Shown here piece after piece: positions 1 to 7,130 of a stretch of DNA of 33,482 nt. A program made the position numbers and the translations under genes. Below the pieces are notes generated by a model. That model saw only the letters and a list, made by a program, of their open reading frames with translations, did no database searches and was not told where the DNA came from. This DNA is from an uncultured Altererythrobacter sp. (GTDB lineage Bacteria; Pseudomonadota; Alphaproteobacteria; Sphingomonadales; Sphingomonadaceae). The first letter of the stretch is position 1, and every line of letters begins with the position of its first letter. Location of the stretch: NCBI GenBank assembly GCA_938009055.1, contig CALLIO010000281.1, forward strand, positions 1 to 33,482, given 5' to 3'.

Positions 1-609
1 GACATCAATGCCGTCGCGCTTGCCACGCCATCGCAAGGTCCGGCGGGCCAGCAATTTTGGTATCTCAATTCAAACAGTCAGATCGCCGGATATGCGCTCG
101 ACAAAGCGCTCAAACAAGCCGGCAAAACGGGCTATATCGACTATTTCCAATCCCGCATCTGGTGCCCTCTTGGTAATGGCGCAGCGAAAATGTGGCTCGA
201 CCGCGAAGGCGGCTCCCCGCACTATTTCGCAGGATTGTTTGCGACAGGCCGCGATTGGGCGCGGGTCGGCGAATTGCTGCGCCAGCAAGGCAAGGCTGGC
301 GACAAACAGGTCATCTCAGCCCAAAGCCTTGAGGCAATTCTTGCCCCCTCTGCAGCCAATCCGAATTACGCTGCACACATCTGGCTGGGCAAAGAGTGGA
401 CAGCGCAGCGCCAATATTCTCCTGCCCCCATGCCGGCGGTCATCCATACACAGCCATATCTGGCCGATGATGTGATCTTCTTCGACGGATTTGGCGGACA
501 GCGGGTTTACGTGGTTCCTTCCGCCTCTTTGACAATTGTGCGAACCGGGCTGGTAAGCTTCACTTATGACGATGCGGTAATCCCAAACGCCTTGTTAGCG
601 GCTCTTTAG
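1..609 (+). CDS. Serine hydrolase, class C beta-lactamase-like (3' part only)
   Basis: An open frame runs from base 1 to the TAG at 607-609 and encodes about 202 residues without an N-terminus, so the gene starts left of the window. The translation contains Y-L-N (in YLNSNSQIAGYAL, bases 61-99), which fits the Tyr-x-Asn active-site motif of class C beta-lactamases and penicillin-binding-protein-like esterases. It is followed by the typical helical stretch with a motif like LFATGRDWARVGELL (bases 232-276) that occurs in this family before the C-terminal strand. The Ser-x-x-Lys nucleophile motif would lie upstream and cannot be seen. The end FDGFGGQRVYVVPS matches the family's closing (H/F)xGxGGQ pattern. 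Substrate is unknown; such proteins hydrolyse esters, peptides or lactams, often in the periplasm. A 109-base gap separates it from the catabolic island, so I see no reason to tie it to that pathway. Confidence 0.8.
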   Translation, partial: DINAVALATPSQGPAGQQFWYLNSNSQIAGYALDKALKQAGKTGYIDYFQSRIWCPLGNGAAKMWLDREGGSPHYFAGLFATGRDWARVGELLRQQGKAGDKQVISAQSLEAILAPSAANPNYAAHIWLGKEWTAQRQYSPAPMPAVIHTQPYLADDVIFFDGFGGQRVYVVPSASLTIVRTGLVSFTYDDAVIPNALLAAL

Positions 610-718
610 GATAGCTAATCGCTGTGCGGACAATGCTTCCGGGCGGCCAGTAATACCCCAAATATCGACTTAAAAGCATCTCCACGATGAACGTTTCGAG
701 TTTCTAAGGCACTGCGCA

Positions 719-1921
719 ATGAAGCAATTGAAAACCCAAATTGTAATTGCCGGAGCCGGGCCAGTTGGCGCGGTTACTGCCTATTATCTTGCGCAAAAAG
801 GCATCGATGTTGTCTTGCTGGAGGCAGGTGGCAGCAATGCTCAGGATTTGCGCGCCTCAACCTTCCATCCGCCGACATTGGAGATGCTTGACGAACTGGG
901 CATCACTCAAAAACTGATCGACAAGGGACTGAAAGCGCCCATTTTTCACTTTCGCGAGCGCAAGACGGGCGAGGTCATCGACTTTGACCTCAGTGAAATT
1001 TCGGATCGGACCAAATTCCCGTTCCGGATTCAGTGTGAGCAATATCACCTTTCCTCCATGCTTTCCTCTGAACTAGAGAATAGCGAGAAGGCGCAAGTTC
1101 TGTTCAATCACCGCGTGGTTGGTTTCCACCAAAACAGCGGCGGTGTGGAAGTCTATGCAGAAGCGCCGGAATCGATCATCAAAATCGAGGCCGATTATCT
1201 GATTGGCGCAGATGGTTCGAACAGCATCATTCGCAAATGGCTGGAAACCGATTTTATCGGCTTCACCTATCCTGAAAAGTTCCTGTGCTTCAGCACTGAG
1301 GAACCGATTGAGGAGACAATCCCCAATCTCAGCTACGTCAACTACGTCTCTGATCCCAAGGAATGGCTGGTGCTGTTGCGGGTCCCGAAACTATGGCGCG
1401 TGCTGGTTCCGGCGACCGAAGAGCAAAGCGATGCATTCCTGACCTCTGACACTCATAAGTCCGAAGTCTTTGACCGACTCATTGGCAATGGAGCCGGCGT
1501 GGAAACCAAACACCGGACAATTTACCGCGTCCATCAAAGGGTCGCCAAGAAATTCGTCCATGACCGGGTCATCATCATTGGCGATGCGGCGCATTTGAAC
1601 AATCCCATCGGCGGCTTCGGCATGAACAGCGGCATCCATGATGCGGTCAATCTATGCGAGAAGCTTGAGCGGATTTACTCTGGTTCGGATGCTGACGAAT
1701 TGCTGGGCAAGTTCGAACGCCAGCGGCACAAGACAACGCATGACTTCATTCAGGCGCAGACGATCCGCAATATGGAATATCTCTCCCAAGGGGACAGTTC
1801 CGAGCATCAATTGCGCAAGTCAGAGATGGAACGCAATCGGAATGATGTTGAACTGCGCCGCTCCTACCTCTTGCGTCAATCGATGATCGAAAGCCTTGAA
1901 CAGCAAAAAGCCATCGTGTGA
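719..1921 (+). CDS. FAD-dependent aromatic/heterocycle monooxygenase
   Basis: This 400-residue protein is a single-component flavoprotein hydroxylase of the PheA/TfdB/UbiH/PHBH class, expected to use NAD(P)H and O2 to hydroxylate a ring. It shows the N-terminal dinucleotide fold GAGPVG at residues 12-17, the DG motif (IGADGSNSIIRKWL, about residues 161-174), and the FAD-ribityl GD motif with Asp289 in VIIIGDAAHLNNPIGG. Length is normal for the group. The start ATG follows AAGG (704-707) at a somewhat long spacing; no better start is seen. It is the first gene of a plus-strand set with the racemase-fold protein 33 bases downstream and the lyase after that. In nicotinate catabolism an enzyme of this class (NicC) works beside maleamate amidase and maleate isomerase, which is the nearest precedent for this neighbourhood. 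The true substrate is not readable; a pyrrole, pyridine or phenol ring are all possible. Confidence 0.85.
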   Translation: MKQLKTQIVIAGAGPVGAVTAYYLAQKGIDVVLLEAGGSNAQDLRASTFHPPTLEMLDELGITQKLIDKGLKAPIFHFRERKTGEVIDFDLSEISDRTKFPFRIQCEQYHLSSMLSSELENSEKAQVLFNHRVVGFHQNSGGVEVYAEAPESIIKIEADYLIGADGSNSIIRKWLETDFIGFTYPEKFLCFSTEEPIEETIPNLSYVNYVSDPKEWLVLLRVPKLWRVLVPATEEQSDAFLTSDTHKSEVFDRLIGNGAGVETKHRTIYRVHQRVAKKFVHDRVIIIGDAAHLNNPIGGFGMNSGIHDAVNLCEKLERIYSGSDADELLGKFERQRHKTTHDFIQAQTIRNMEYLSQGDSSEHQLRKSEMERNRNDVELRRSYLLRQSMIESLEQQKAIV

Positions 1922-1954
1922 CATGCTAGGGGCTAGCGAGCAGGAGCCTGTGAC

Positions 1955-2722
1955 ATGCCGTTAAAGCCCAGACCATTCCCCGATGCACAAGGCCACAGAG
2001 CCTTGTTCGGCGTGCTTGGCCCTTCGACCAACACAATCGTCCAGCCCGACTTTGACGATATGCGCCCGGTCGGTGTTACCAATCATTATAGCCGCATTGT
2101 CGTCGATGATGCGCAGGCAATCTCTGACGAAAGTTTTATGGCTGGCACGCTGGAAATCTCGCGCAATACGCTCGATGCGGTGCGCGGCGTATTGACCTGC
2201 AATCCTGACTTTCTGGTCATGGGGATGTCCGCTGTCACATTCTACGGCGGCGCAAAGGGCGCGCAGGAATGGCGTGAGAATATTGAGAGCGAAGCGGGCC
2301 TAAAGCTGTGCACCGGCTCCCAATCTTTGATTGAGGCCTTCAACGCCTATGGCGGGATCAAGCGGATCGCTGTGCTTTCGCCCTATTTCCCTTCGGCCAA
2401 TGCGCAAGTTTCCCATTTCATGTCCGATCACGGGATCGAAGTGGTGCGCGATATCTGTCTGCGCTGTCCCAGCTGGACAAGCATTGCGCAAGTGAGCACC
2501 GCAACCCTGCGCGATCAGCTCAAAACGCTGGATGGCGATGATGTCGATGCGCTGGTTCAGGTCGGCACGAATTTGTCGATGACACGGCTGGCCGCAGCTG
2601 CCGAAATGTATCTCGGCAAGCCTGTGATTGCGATCAACACTGCGACCTATTGGAATGCGCTGAGGCAAAATGGGATCAGCGACAAAATCGCCGGTTTCGG
2701 CAGGCTGCTTGAAGAGTTTTGA
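1955..2722 (+). CDS. Asp/Glu racemase-fold protein (maleate isomerase/arylmalonate decarboxylase-like)
   Basis: A 255-residue protein of the Asp/Glu racemase superfamily, closest in layout to maleate cis-trans isomerase and arylmalonate decarboxylase. It has the N-terminal FGVLGPSTNT segment, the first-lobe loop MGMSAVTFYGG at residues 89-99, and the second-lobe loop QVGTNLSM at 202-209. Characterised maleate isomerases carry a catalytic Cys in each loop and arylmalonate decarboxylase carries one in the second loop; here neither loop has Cys (Ser92 and Gly204 lie near those places). The few cysteines present are outside these loops. The protein therefore belongs to a Cys-free branch whose chemistry is unknown, or uses Ser/Thr. 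It sits between the monooxygenase and the isocitrate-lyase-type lyase, 19 bases before the latter. By context it may isomerise, decarboxylate or otherwise process an unsaturated dicarboxylate. Confidence 0.78.
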   Translation: MPLKPRPFPDAQGHRALFGVLGPSTNTIVQPDFDDMRPVGVTNHYSRIVVDDAQAISDESFMAGTLEISRNTLDAVRGVLTCNPDFLVMGMSAVTFYGGAKGAQEWRENIESEAGLKLCTGSQSLIEAFNAYGGIKRIAVLSPYFPSANAQVSHFMSDHGIEVVRDICLRCPSWTSIAQVSTATLRDQLKTLDGDDVDALVQVGTNLSMTRLAAAAEMYLGKPVIAINTATYWNALRQNGISDKIAGFGRLLEEF

Positions 2723-2741
2723 TGCCGGCGAAGGATTGGAA

Positions 2742-3602
2742 ATGAGCGCAGCCCTCATCCGCGAACGCGCCTTGTCCGATGATATATTGGTCGCGCCGGG
2801 CGTCTACGACATGATGTCGCTGCTCCTCGCAAATCGCCACGGCTTTGGGGCGCATTATCTTTCTGGATATTGGAACGCGGCAGCGACAATGGGCGAGCCC
2901 GATCTCAGCATCGCTGGCTATCGCGATTTCATCACGCCGTTTGCTCGCATGGCAGAAAAAAGCACCGCGCCGCTTATTGCTGATGCCGATACGGGCTTTG
3001 GCAGTCTGGCTAGCCTCGATCATTGTGTGAGAGGATATCAGCGTGCTGGCATCGCGGCGATCCAGCTTGAAGATCAGCCCTTTCCAAAGAAATGCGGTCA
3101 TTTTGATGGGGTGCCCGTGGTTCCGGCAGCTGAAATGTGCGCGCGGATCAAGGTTGCCGTCGAAGCGCGCGAAGAGGGTGATATGGTCATCATAGCTCGC
3201 ACTGATGCATGCGGCGCAGAAGGATTAGCGAGCGCAATTGATCGGCTGCACTCTTATGCTGAAGCGGGTGCTGATTGGCTCTTTTTAGAAGCACCGCCCT
3301 CTCGCGAGGATATGGCCCATGCGGCCGGGTCGCTCGAATTGCCTTTGATGATAAACGCAGCCCATGGCGGAAAGACACCGATCCTGAAGCCGTCTGAATA
3401 TCAAGCGCTTGGCGTTTCAGTGGTAATCTATCCTGCGGGCGCGCCGCTCAGCGCTTCTGCCGCAGCTGAAAAGTTCTTCACCGGCCTCACCCAAGATGAC
3501 GCCAATCCCAATGGCGAGGATTGGTTCGAATTTAGCGAGATGAACGAGCTGATGGGAAAAGAGCGGATAGAGGAATTGCAAAAACGCTTTGGCAGCGCCT
3601 GA
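2742..3602 (+). CDS. Isocitrate lyase/PEP mutase family C-C lyase (2-methylisocitrate or dimethylmalate lyase-like)
   Basis: A 286-residue TIM-barrel enzyme of the isocitrate lyase/PEP mutase superfamily. The metal-binding DADTGFGS begins at Asp81, and the loop FPKKCGHFDG holds Cys118 inside the KKCGH motif. KKCGH marks the true lyases (isocitrate, 2-methylisocitrate and 2,3-dimethylmalate lyases) as opposed to PEP mutase or phosphonopyruvate hydrolase. IIARTDA and WLFLEAP further on are standard strand motifs. Substrates of such lyases are 2-hydroxy di- or tricarboxylates, cleaved to a 2-oxoacid and a carboxylic acid. I chose the ATG at 2742 because AAGGA at 2731-2735 is well placed; an upstream ATG at 2670 would overlap the preceding gene by 53 bases. 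Together with the LeuC/LeuD-type hydratase it recalls the dimethylmaleate hydratase plus dimethylmalate lyase pair of clostridial nicotinate fermentation. The exact substrate is inferred only. Confidence 0.85.
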   Translation: MSAALIRERALSDDILVAPGVYDMMSLLLANRHGFGAHYLSGYWNAAATMGEPDLSIAGYRDFITPFARMAEKSTAPLIADADTGFGSLASLDHCVRGYQRAGIAAIQLEDQPFPKKCGHFDGVPVVPAAEMCARIKVAVEAREEGDMVIIARTDACGAEGLASAIDRLHSYAEAGADWLFLEAPPSREDMAHAAGSLELPLMINAAHGGKTPILKPSEYQALGVSVVIYPAGAPLSASAAAEKFFTGLTQDDANPNGEDWFEFSEMNELMGKERIEELQKRFGSA

Positions 3603-3608
3603 GCCGCT

Positions 3609-4526
3609 TTAGTCCATGCGCCCTTCTGCAATCGTCAGATCACGGCCAATTAATGTCGCTGTCTCCCGCAAATCGGCGAGATAACGCGCTGCAACATCCA
3701 CATTGGTCATGGTCGAGGCGAAATAGATGAGGGTCAGCGTGCCCACGACATCGCCATCACCGTTTCTGAAAATCGGTACTGCAATCGAAGAGGTCTTACC
3801 GGCATCGGCCGTGTAAGTGTTGCGATTGTGGACGGCGTAACCCTTGGCGCGAATATCTTCCAGCACGGCATTGTCACCAACCAGCACCAGACCAACGCGC
3901 GAGGTATCATTCTCCGTCATGCGCCAACCCTCGACAATCGCTTCAAGCTCAGTCTCGTCGCAATGGGCGATATAGGCTTTACCGGATGCGCATTCGGAAA
4001 TGGGCAAGGTGTATCCGGCGTAGTAATTGGTGAAGGTCAGGCTGGTCTGGCCATGAGTGGAATCGCGCACCATCATGCTGGTGCCCACGCGCGTCGCCAG
4101 TGAGATCGGCCAATTCACATGCTCGGTTAGATTGACAAGATGATCGCGCGCGACCGTTACCAAAGCATCTTCGGCCTGATAGCCGGTCGACAATGTCTGG
4201 ACGAGCGCGGTTGCGCGATACCGTTTGCGCGATGGTTCGCGCTCGATCATGCCTTCATGGATCAATGTTTGAACGATGCGGCACGCTGTTGGATAAGGGA
4301 CTTCAGCAGCGCGCGAAATCTCCATCATCGAAATCGGCCCGATCCGGTTCACCGCCTGGATCACAGACAAGCCCCGGCTTATCGCTCTGATGGGTACGCC
4401 GCGATCTAGTTTTGATTCAGCCACATTCGCCTCGCTGGCAGATCCTGAACTTTCATTTTTATCTTCGCCAAAGTCGCTTTGCAACGGATCGGTAGACACG
4501 GTCTCTTCGCCAAATGAATAGTCCAT
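3609..4526 (-). CDS. IclR-family transcriptional regulator
   Basis: A 305-residue IclR protein. After a polar, low-complexity N-terminal tail of about 45 residues comes the winged helix-turn-helix (AISRGLSVIQAVNRIGPISM, then ISRAAEVPYPTACRIVQTLI, about residues 48-90), followed by the GAF-like effector domain ending near residue 300, with the usual SECASGKAYIAH segment. The sequence is MhpR-like, a subgroup that senses aromatic or dicarboxylate pathway compounds. The ATG at 4526 has GAGG five bases before it and lies 7 bases after the stop of the SDR gene, so HapK-like, SDR and IclR form one minus-strand operon; a longer start at 4562 inside the SDR gene is less likely. It is the only regulator in the island and the natural candidate to control its promoters, including the repeated palindrome near 5705 and 8725. 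Confidence 0.92.
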   Translation of the reverse strand: MDYSFGEETVSTDPLQSDFGEDKNESSGSASEANVAESKLDRGVPIRAISRGLSVIQAVNRIGPISMMEISRAAEVPYPTACRIVQTLIHEGMIEREPSRKRYRATALVQTLSTGYQAEDALVTVARDHLVNLTEHVNWPISLATRVGTSMMVRDSTHGQTSLTFTNYYAGYTLPISECASGKAYIAHCDETELEAIVEGWRMTENDTSRVGLVLVGDNAVLEDIRAKGYAVHNRNTYTADAGKTSSIAVPIFRNGDGDVVGTLTLIYFASTMTNVDVAARYLADLRETATLIGRDLTIAEGRMD

Positions 4527-4533
4527 GCTTGCC

Positions 4534-5367
4534 TCAATGCATCTCTTCGCCGCCAGAGACATTCATCGCTTCGCCTGTCACATAGGCGGCATCATCACTC
4601 GCCAGCCATGCGCAGGCAGCGGCAATATCACTGGGAAGGCCGGTTCGCCCTGACGGGTTTCTCACGCGCATATCGGCGAGATAGTCATCGACATTCGCAA
4701 AGCCCTTATACTCAGCGAAATAGGCGTTCTGCTTTTCGCCCAGCCCTGTTGTCACATGGTTGGGGCACACGGCGTTGACGGTGATCTTCTGGGGCGCAAG
4801 CTCCACTGCGGCCGAACGCGTAAGCCCGATCATCCCGTGTTTGGAGCTGCAATATGGCACCATATGCGGAAATCCGCTCTTTGCCGCTTGGCTCGCGATA
4901 TTGATGATCCGGCCCGGTTTGCCTGCGCCAACCATATGTGCCGCCGCAGCCCTGGTGCAATGAAATGCGCCGGAAAGATTGACGTCGATCACAGCGCGCC
5001 ATTCATCCGCATTTGTATCAAGCAGCGACTTCATAATATAGCCGATCCCGGCATTGTTGATCAACACATCAACCCCGCCAAAATGCTTCGAAGCTGCATC
5101 AACCATTGCCTGACAGCTATCCTCATCGCGCACATCACATGCGACGGTCATCGCCTGTCCGCCGCGCGAGATCAGCTCTTGGGCAACCTCTTCCATTTCC
5201 GCAGTCGAGCCAATGTGGTCAGCGCCCATATGTTCCGCTGGCGCGCCAATGTCAGAGACTACGCAATTGGCGCCTTCGTCGGCGAACCTTTGCAAGATCC
5301 CTTGCCCCAGCCCCTTGTGCCGGCCAGAGCCAGTGACGATCACGGTTTTCCCTGTAAAGCGCGCCAT
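4534..5367 (-). CDS. SDR-family NAD(P)-dependent oxidoreductase
   Basis: A 277-residue classical short-chain dehydrogenase. The cofactor loop TGSGRHKGLGQGI lies near the N-terminus, NNAG is present (LINNAGIGYI), and the catalytic Ser and Tyr-x-x-x-Lys are in NIASQAAKSG and YCSSKHG. An insertion (about residues 41-60, GAPAEHMGADHIGSTAEM) and the 20-odd residues after GLGEKQNAYFAEYKG are larger than in short FabG-like members. The reaction is oxidation of an alcohol or reduction of a carbonyl; the substrate is unknown. Two starts are possible, GTG at 5373 (GTGA overlap with the HapK-like stop) or ATG at 5367; I give the ATG. It lies between the HapK-like gene and the IclR regulator, in one operon. 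Confidence 0.9.
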   Translation of the reverse strand: MARFTGKTVIVTGSGRHKGLGQGILQRFADEGANCVVSDIGAPAEHMGADHIGSTAEMEEVAQELISRGGQAMTVACDVRDEDSCQAMVDAASKHFGGVDVLINNAGIGYIMKSLLDTNADEWRAVIDVNLSGAFHCTRAAAAHMVGAGKPGRIINIASQAAKSGFPHMVPYCSSKHGMIGLTRSAAVELAPQKITVNAVCPNHVTTGLGEKQNAYFAEYKGFANVDDYLADMRVRNPSGRTGLPSDIAAACAWLASDDAAYVTGEAMNVSGGEEMH

Positions 5368-5369
5368 GG

Positions 5370-5675
5370 TCACAGCGCCCCGGTCAGGATGAATTCGGGA
5401 TTGTCGGCAAAATCGCCAAAGGCTGCTGCGACTTTCTGGAAAGCCTCGGTCGAGGTTTGCGCGCCGAACGCATCCATATCATTTACATCGATAATCTCGA
5501 CATATTCATAGCTTGGCGCGCCATCGCTTCCGAGAAGTCCTGCCGACTTGAAGACGGCAAACTCATCCACTGATGACAAAGCATTGACCCCGGGAATATC
5601 GACCGACTTTGCCCATTCTTCATAGGCTGCGATATCCGCATCGGGCTTGAGGTTGAACAGGACAATAATCTTCAT
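5370..5675 (-). CDS. REDY/HapK-like small protein (dimeric alpha/beta-barrel type)
   Basis: A 101-residue protein starting KIIVLFNLKPDADIAAYEEW, with further segments YEYVEIIDVNDMDAFG and FADNPEFILTGAL at the end. From memory this matches the REDY-like/HapK family, small ferredoxin-like alpha/beta-barrel proteins named after genes in prodigiosin and undecylprodigiosin clusters; their function is not settled. I set the start at ATG 5675 because GGGGAAGA lies directly upstream at a good distance; a start seven codons upstream is weaker. It is the first gene of a minus-strand operon with SDR and IclR. Family members outside pigment clusters may act like EthD/ABM accessory proteins of catabolic pathways, so the pyrrole link is suggestive only. 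Confidence 0.72.
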   Translation of the reverse strand: MKIIVLFNLKPDADIAAYEEWAKSVDIPGVNALSSVDEFAVFKSAGLLGSDGAPSYEYVEIIDVNDMDAFGAQTSTEAFQKVAAAFGDFADNPEFILTGAL

Positions 5676-5702
5676 GGCGTCTTCCCCATTTGGCAAAGCA
5701 AT

Positions 5703-5720
5703 ACGCTACGCAGCGCCGCG
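5703..5720. promoter_or_regulatory. Candidate operator upstream of the HapK-SDR-IclR operon
   Basis: The near-palindrome GCTACGCAGC at 5705-5714, in the context ACGCTACGCAGCGCCGCG, lies about 30 bases upstream of the HapK-like start codon. Almost the same sequence, ACGCTGCGCAGCCGCG, lies about 37 bases upstream of the isochorismatase-like start at 8723-8738. The similar position before two minus-strand operons of the same island suggests a shared regulator site, perhaps for the IclR protein. A GC-rich background makes chance similarity possible. Confidence 0.35.
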
Positions 5721-5838
5721 TGGGTGATAGCAGGCTTCGGTCAATTTAATCGCACAGCGGATATATGGCGGCGCTTTGCGTTACGCCGCGATGCCATGAG
5801 TTAGCACTGCACTGTCAATTGAACGGAGAATTGGGGCC

Positions 5839-6201
5839 ATGAGCGACGACCCGATGGACTGGATATCCCTTGCTGGCAAAAAAGCGAAGGGCAAGCGCCC
5901 AGCTTATTTCGATGCGCCGGAAAACGAGCGGATGTTGTCCATTCTGATGGCGCTCGTCGCTGAAGTGTCGGTGGTCCGGGAACGGCTGGATACGGTCGAA
6001 CGCGTGCTCGATAAAAAGGGCTCGATTAGCCGCGAAGATATCGAAGCCTACACGCCCGACCGCGACGAAGCTTACGAACGCGGCCTTAAGACCCGCGAAT
6101 ACATCGCCCGCGTGATGCGCGGCGTGCAGCAATCGATGGAAGCCATGCAGAAAAGCGAGCCTGATCTTGAACAGGTCAGCAAGGAAATCCGCGACAGCTA
6201 A
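5839..6201 (+). CDS. Small conserved-looking protein of unknown function
   Basis: A 120-residue, highly charged, soluble protein with no signal peptide or membrane segment. It starts MSDDPMDWISLAGKKAKGKR, has a stretch YFDAPENERMLSILMALVAE, and then a heptad-rich helical region (VRERLDTVERVLDKKG) that could form a coiled coil, ending in another charged helix. I do not recognise a characterised family; similar unnamed proteins seem familiar from Sphingomonadales, but I cannot verify this. It has an upstream GGAGA and its own 142-base leader that faces the HapK operon, and it converges on the first deacetylase-fold gene with an 8-base gap. Base composition is like its neighbours, and the reading frame looks like a real gene. 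By position it is an island gene, possibly an assembly partner or accessory subunit. Confidence 0.75.
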   Translation: MSDDPMDWISLAGKKAKGKRPAYFDAPENERMLSILMALVAEVSVVRERLDTVERVLDKKGSISREDIEAYTPDRDEAYERGLKTREYIARVMRGVQQSMEAMQKSEPDLEQVSKEIRDS

Positions 6202-6209
6202 AGCGCTGC

Positions 6210-7130
6210 TCAGCCCGCCTGCGATTGGTCCAGCAAAGCCTCACCTGTTGCAAAGCCAATGCGGGCATTTTCTGCCAATTCCTCAATCAACTGTTCGAAC
6301 GCACCAATCCGGAACGGTAGCCCGCTGATATAGGGCGTGAGATGCAAGGGCAGCATCCGCCCGCCATATTCCGCCGCCTCTTCCAGCAGCCAGTCGCTCG
6401 CGTCGCGAATTTGCTCGGCATAGCTGTCCATCGAATGCTGTTGCACATTGATGATCTGGCGATCTGATAGTTCATGATTGAGCGGGATATTGGTGATCGG
6501 CCCGCTGGCTGTGTCGAATTGGTAGGGCAGCTCGTCATTGACCCAATCGCACATATAGCGTGCCCCGGCCTCTACCAACAGGCGCGGCGTATTGAAGCTT
6601 TGCGAACGCGCAATGGAAAGCCAACCTTGCGGGCGCTTACCAGTCGCGCTTTCGAGCAGATCAAAACTCTTGGCGATCAGCTCGCTCTCGCGCGTTTCAT
6701 CCATGCCGCCGGCGATTGTGCCGTTCATATCAACCGAATGCGCGATAATCTCGTGCCCGCCTGAAACAATGTCAGCGGCAAGCTGGGGATAGCGCTGCGC
6801 CAAAGCTGCGTTCATCGCTACCGAAACCGCGATACCGCGCTTCTCGAATGCATCAAGCAAGCGGTAAATGCCGATCCGCGTCCCATATTCGCGCGCAGTA
6901 TAATGGCGATAATCGGGATAAGCGGTCTGCATGTGCCCGGGAGCGCGAAACGGATCATCGTTTGGCACCATCGGGAAATATTCAAGGCTGATGACCGGCC
7001 AAACCAGAAGTTCCTTGCCATCATCCCAGGCGATCTTGGGACGAGAAAAGAGATTGCTATAGGGATAGAAATCATGGTCCATCCCCCGTTTGCGCTTAGG
7101 ATATTCGATGTATTCAGGATCAAGGCTCAT
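6210..7130 (-). CDS. Polysaccharide-deacetylase-fold hydrolase, PuuE/cyclic imide hydrolase-like (copy 1)
   Basis: A 306-residue member of the NodB/polysaccharide deacetylase superfamily in its cytosolic, amidohydrolase-like branch that includes allantoinase PuuE and bacterial cyclic imide hydrolase. There is no signal peptide, and the sugar-deacetylase TFDDG motif is absent, replaced by a strand VWPVISLEYFP. Retained marks are GHEIIAHSVD (the first His region), RPQGWLSIARS, MCDWVNDELPY, and LHLTPYISG near the C-terminus. It overlaps copy 2 by 4 nt (7127-7130) and is the last gene of the minus-strand trio. The fold suggests hydrolysis of a cyclic amide or imide C-N bond rather than deacetylation of a sugar. 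Which of the three copies acts on which compound cannot be told. The DDPFRAPGHMQTAYPDYRHY segment near residue 58 is not shared with the others. Confidence 0.82.
   Translation of the reverse strand: MSLDPEYIEYPKRKRGMDHDFYPYSNLFSRPKIAWDDGKELLVWPVISLEYFPMVPNDDPFRAPGHMQTAYPDYRHYTAREYGTRIGIYRLLDAFEKRGIAVSVAMNAALAQRYPQLAADIVSGGHEIIAHSVDMNGTIAGGMDETRESELIAKSFDLLESATGKRPQGWLSIARSQSFNTPRLLVEAGARYMCDWVNDELPYQFDTASGPITNIPLNHELSDRQIINVQQHSMDSYAEQIRDASDWLLEEAAEYGGRMLPLHLTPYISGLPFRIGAFEQLIEELAENARIGFATGEALLDQSQAG

Noticed and set aside
4756-5511. Plus-strand 251-codon open frame
   Set aside because: Antisense to the SDR and HapK-like genes, which have clear family motifs; the translation has no recognisable feature.
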